Below, one piece after another: positions 4,905 to 6,747 of a DNA stretch of 6,747 nt (the first letter of the stretch is position 1; the number at the start of each line of letters is the position of its first letter). The position numbers and the translations under genes were made by a program. The notes beneath the pieces were generated by a model. It was not told the origin of the DNA. It ran no database searches and worked only from the letters and a program-made list of their open reading frames with translations. This DNA is from JBBQIY01 sp964618405 (GTDB lineage: Bacteria > Verrucomicrobiota > Kiritimatiellia > RFP12 > UBA3636), in NCBI GenBank assembly GCA_964618405.1, contig CAZUAY010000213.1:1-6747 (forward strand), written 5' to 3'.

Positions 4905-6551
4905 CTACAACCCAAGTACGCTAAAATCAGCAAAATAACCGTAGATGGTGACGACCGCGACCAACAAGCCAATGCCGCAGGGAACTGCCCATTTCCAAGG
5001 CGTGATGTCAACATCGCCGGAGTAAACTTGTACCCACTTTTTCTCGCGCGGATAGAGTACGCCGGAAAGAACCATCAGGAGAGACAACAGCACAAAGATA
5101 ATGCCGAGGAAATGATATTGGCCGATCGTTTTAACGATGTCCAATGACGGCACCAGTGGAAGCACAAAGTAGCCGATGATGATCACACCAATTCCGCCGA
5201 GCATGCCAATCGTCGCCGCGCGCTCCGGAATATTACGGAAGAGGAGGCCCATGAGCACGACCGCAAAGATTGGAATGAAATAAATGCCGTTGATTGTCTG
5301 CAGATAGGTAAAGATGCTCTGCGTCCGCATCAGCAGGGGCGCAACGGACATCGCCGCAATCGCAATGAAAAGGCCGAAATACTTACCGGCACGGACGATT
5401 TGTTGATCAGAGGCGTCTTTTTTCATGAACGGTTTGTAAACACCAAGGCTGAACAGCGTGCAGGTTGCGTTCAGCGCCGAGTTGAAGCTCGACAGAACAG
5501 CACCGACCATTACCGCCGCAAAGAAGCCCGTGAGCGGAGCGGGAAGCACATTGCGCACTAGCGTACCGTAAGCATGGACGGACTTCATCTCGCTCGTACC
5601 GAAGGCACCCTTTTGGTACAGATAAAACGCCATGATGCCGGGAAGTACGAGATAAAGCGGGCCGATCAACTTCAGAAGTCCCGTCAGCAGCACACCCTTC
5701 TGTCCCTCTTTCAACGAACTCGCCGCGAGCGTGCGCTGAATGATCTGCTGATTCGTGCACCAATAGAATAAATTAATAACAAGCACGCCCGTGAAAATCT
5801 CCCAGAAGACAACGGGAGCGCCCTTGCCGCCGATGGAGTTGAGATGCTCAGGAACCGCCTCAGACAACGTCTGCAAGCCAGCCATCACGGTCTGCTCGCC
5901 TCCTCCGGCCAAGCCGACGGCGCGGAGACCAAACCACGAGATCATCAAGCCACCCGCCAGGAGTCCGATGCCGTTGAGCAAGTCGGATATCGCAATGGAA
6001 CGAAGACCACCGAACAACGCGTACATCGACCCAACGATGCCGATACTCCAAACCATGACCCACATCAGCGTGGTTTCGCTCTGGATCCCGGTCAGCGCGT
6101 GCATGTCGAGAATGCCCGTCAAGCCTACGCCGCCTGTATAGAGGATGATCGGCAACAATTGGAACATGTAGGCCAGCATGAAGACAATGTTGCAGACGAG
6201 CTGCGCCGATTTGCCGAAGCGGATTTCGAGGAATTGCGGTACGGTTGCAATGCCGCTCTTCAAGAATTTCGGCAAAAAGTACAGAGCCATCACCACCAGC
6301 GCAACAACCGCGACAACCTCCCACACCATGACGGAGAGTCCCGCTGTAAACGCATCGCCGTTGAGCCCCACCATCTGCTCGGTGGACAAGTTCGTCAACA
6401 ACAACGAACCGGCAATGAACGGAAACGTTAGCGAACGACCCGCCAAAAAGAATCCGTCCTTGGTGGACACATCCTCCCCTCTGGACATGAACCACGTTAC
6501 CAGAGCGACAAGGCCGGTAAAAAACAGAAACGACGCATAAGTCAAAAACAT
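4905..6551 (-). CDS. Sodium/solute symporter of the SSS family, YidK/vSGLT-like, probable sugar transporter (548 aa)
   Basis: Inner-membrane secondary transporter coupling solute uptake to the sodium gradient. It is almost wholly hydrophobic, with about 14 membrane segments, and of normal family length. Motifs match the SGLT branch as I remember vSGLT and E. coli YidK: FFLAGRSL (34-41), LTNLSTEQMVGLNG (52-65, with Asn54 and Gln59), VWE with Glu78, GGLRSIAISD, INLFYWCTNQ (Asn260, Tyr263, Trp264), RTLAASSLKEGQKG, Lys294, the Na2-site serine pair Ser354-Ser355 in LSSFNSALNAT, and YLQTING with Gln418. Residues at these positions form the galactose site in vSGLT, so a sugar or sugar-like substrate is likely, though unproven. 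The ATG at 6551 has AAAAGGAG 5 nt upstream and a promoter about 65 bp away. The DsrE-family gene follows after 20 bp. Confidence 0.94.
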   Translation of the reverse strand: MFLTYASFLFFTGLVALVTWFMSRGEDVSTKDGFFLAGRSLTFPFIAGSLLLTNLSTEQMVGLNGDAFTAGLSVMVWEVVAVVALVVMALYFLPKFLKSGIATVPQFLEIRFGKSAQLVCNIVFMLAYMFQLLPIILYTGGVGLTGILDMHALTGIQSETTLMWVMVWSIGIVGSMYALFGGLRSIAISDLLNGIGLLAGGLMISWFGLRAVGLAGGGEQTVMAGLQTLSEAVPEHLNSIGGKGAPVVFWEIFTGVLVINLFYWCTNQQIIQRTLAASSLKEGQKGVLLTGLLKLIGPLYLVLPGIMAFYLYQKGAFGTSEMKSVHAYGTLVRNVLPAPLTGFFAAVMVGAVLSSFNSALNATCTLFSLGVYKPFMKKDASDQQIVRAGKYFGLFIAIAAMSVAPLLMRTQSIFTYLQTINGIYFIPIFAVVLMGLLFRNIPERAATIGMLGGIGVIIIGYFVLPLVPSLDIVKTIGQYHFLGIIFVLLSLLMVLSGVLYPREKKWVQVYSGDVDITPWKWAVPCGIGLLVAVVTIYGYFADFSVLGL

Positions 6552-6556
6552 GCCAA

Positions 6557-6564
6557 CTCCTTTT
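6557..6564 (-). promoter_or_regulatory. Ribosome binding site of the symporter gene
   Basis: AAAAGGAG on the minus strand ends 5 nt before the ATG at 6551. It is a strong Shine-Dalgarno sequence and fixes the transporter start. Confidence 0.8.
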
Positions 6565-6614
6565 GTTCGTCAGATCATATCGTGCTGGAAACAGCAATAC
6601 AGTTTCTGATCAGT

Positions 6615-6643
6615 ATTAAAGCACAAGCAAGAAAAACTGACAA
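6615..6643 (-). promoter_or_regulatory. Sigma70-like promoter for the symporter-DsrE-HD operon
   Basis: On the minus strand TTGTCA (6643-6638) and TTTAAT (6620-6615) are separated by exactly 17 bp, each matching its consensus at five of six positions. TGC directly before the -10 box gives an extended -10. Transcription would start near 6608, leaving a leader of about 57 nt. The call rests on pattern only. Confidence 0.55.
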
Positions 6644-6747
6644 GAGGGAATTGTCATTAGTCAATAGTGGCCGGGCGCATCCTCGTTCCGTTACTCGCAT
6701 AGGCGATGGGTTTGCAAGCCGAAGACATACGCCGCCGACAGACATGC
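6644..6747. other. Upstream region at the right edge, no gene recognised
   Basis: About 100 bases upstream of the symporter promoter. I see no convincing gene, RNA or clear operator. It may be the space before a neighbouring gene outside the window. Confidence 0.4.

Noticed and set aside
5860..6597. Open frame of 245 codons on the minus strand overlapping the symporter
   Set aside because: It is a shifted frame inside a well-supported transporter gene, rich in Arg/His/Cys, without recognisable domains.
6606..6613. Palindrome CTGATCAG downstream of the symporter -10 box as an operator
   Set aside because: Eight bases are too short to distinguish from chance and no second copy was seen nearby.
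6575..6745. Small minus-strand ORF of about 56 codons at the right edge
   Set aside because: It lies across the symporter promoter, has no RBS visible and no coding-like pattern.

Overview
The window looks like a piece of a bacterial chromosome with moderate, slightly GC-leaning composition and dense gene packing. It holds six confident protein genes plus short regulatory stretches. The lipoprotein-type M48 protease and the secreted repeat protein point to an outer-membrane (Gram-negative) cell. The ferredoxin-linked indolepyruvate oxidoreductase points to anaerobic or fermentative amino-acid metabolism. The overall set would fit an anaerobic member of the Verrucomicrobiota/Lentisphaerota/Kiritimatiellota type, but this is a weak guess from gene flavour and not a sequence-based placement.

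Plus strand, 27-2424: iorA and iorB, the two subunits of indolepyruvate:ferredoxin oxidoreductase, separated by 16 bp and surely co-transcribed. IorA carries the thiamine-pyrophosphate site and two C-terminal [4Fe-4S] clusters. IorB is the small gamma-type subunit. Together they convert aryl pyruvates from aromatic amino-acid transamination to aryl-acetyl-CoA, reducing ferredoxin.

Plus strand, 2543-4052: a secreted, strongly basic protein made almost entirely of six 20-residue repeats, with no Asp or Glu anywhere. It is followed 55 bp later by an M48-family zinc metalloprotease lipoprotein with a long Pro/Ala/Thr-rich tail. Both act in the cell envelope and may share a transcript.

Minus strand, 6551 down to 4066: a probable three-gene operon. 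It starts with an SSS-family sodium/solute symporter (YidK/vSGLT-like, with the vSGLT sugar-site residues apparently kept). A small DsrE-family protein follows 20 bp downstream, then a small HD-domain metal-dependent hydrolase-like protein. A good sigma70-like promoter and a strong ribosome binding site lie in front of the transporter. The junction between the last two genes is odd: they share one reading frame separated by a single TAG codon, the sequence after the TAG looks coding, and the HD gene has no convincing start. The HD gene and the protease gene converge with only 13 bp between their stop codons.

No RNA genes, CRISPR arrays, insertion sequences or attachment sites were seen. No gap between genes exceeds about 200 bases. 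The parts most worth a second look are the higher-order repeat structure of the 2543-2965 gene and the DsrE-TAG-HD junction.
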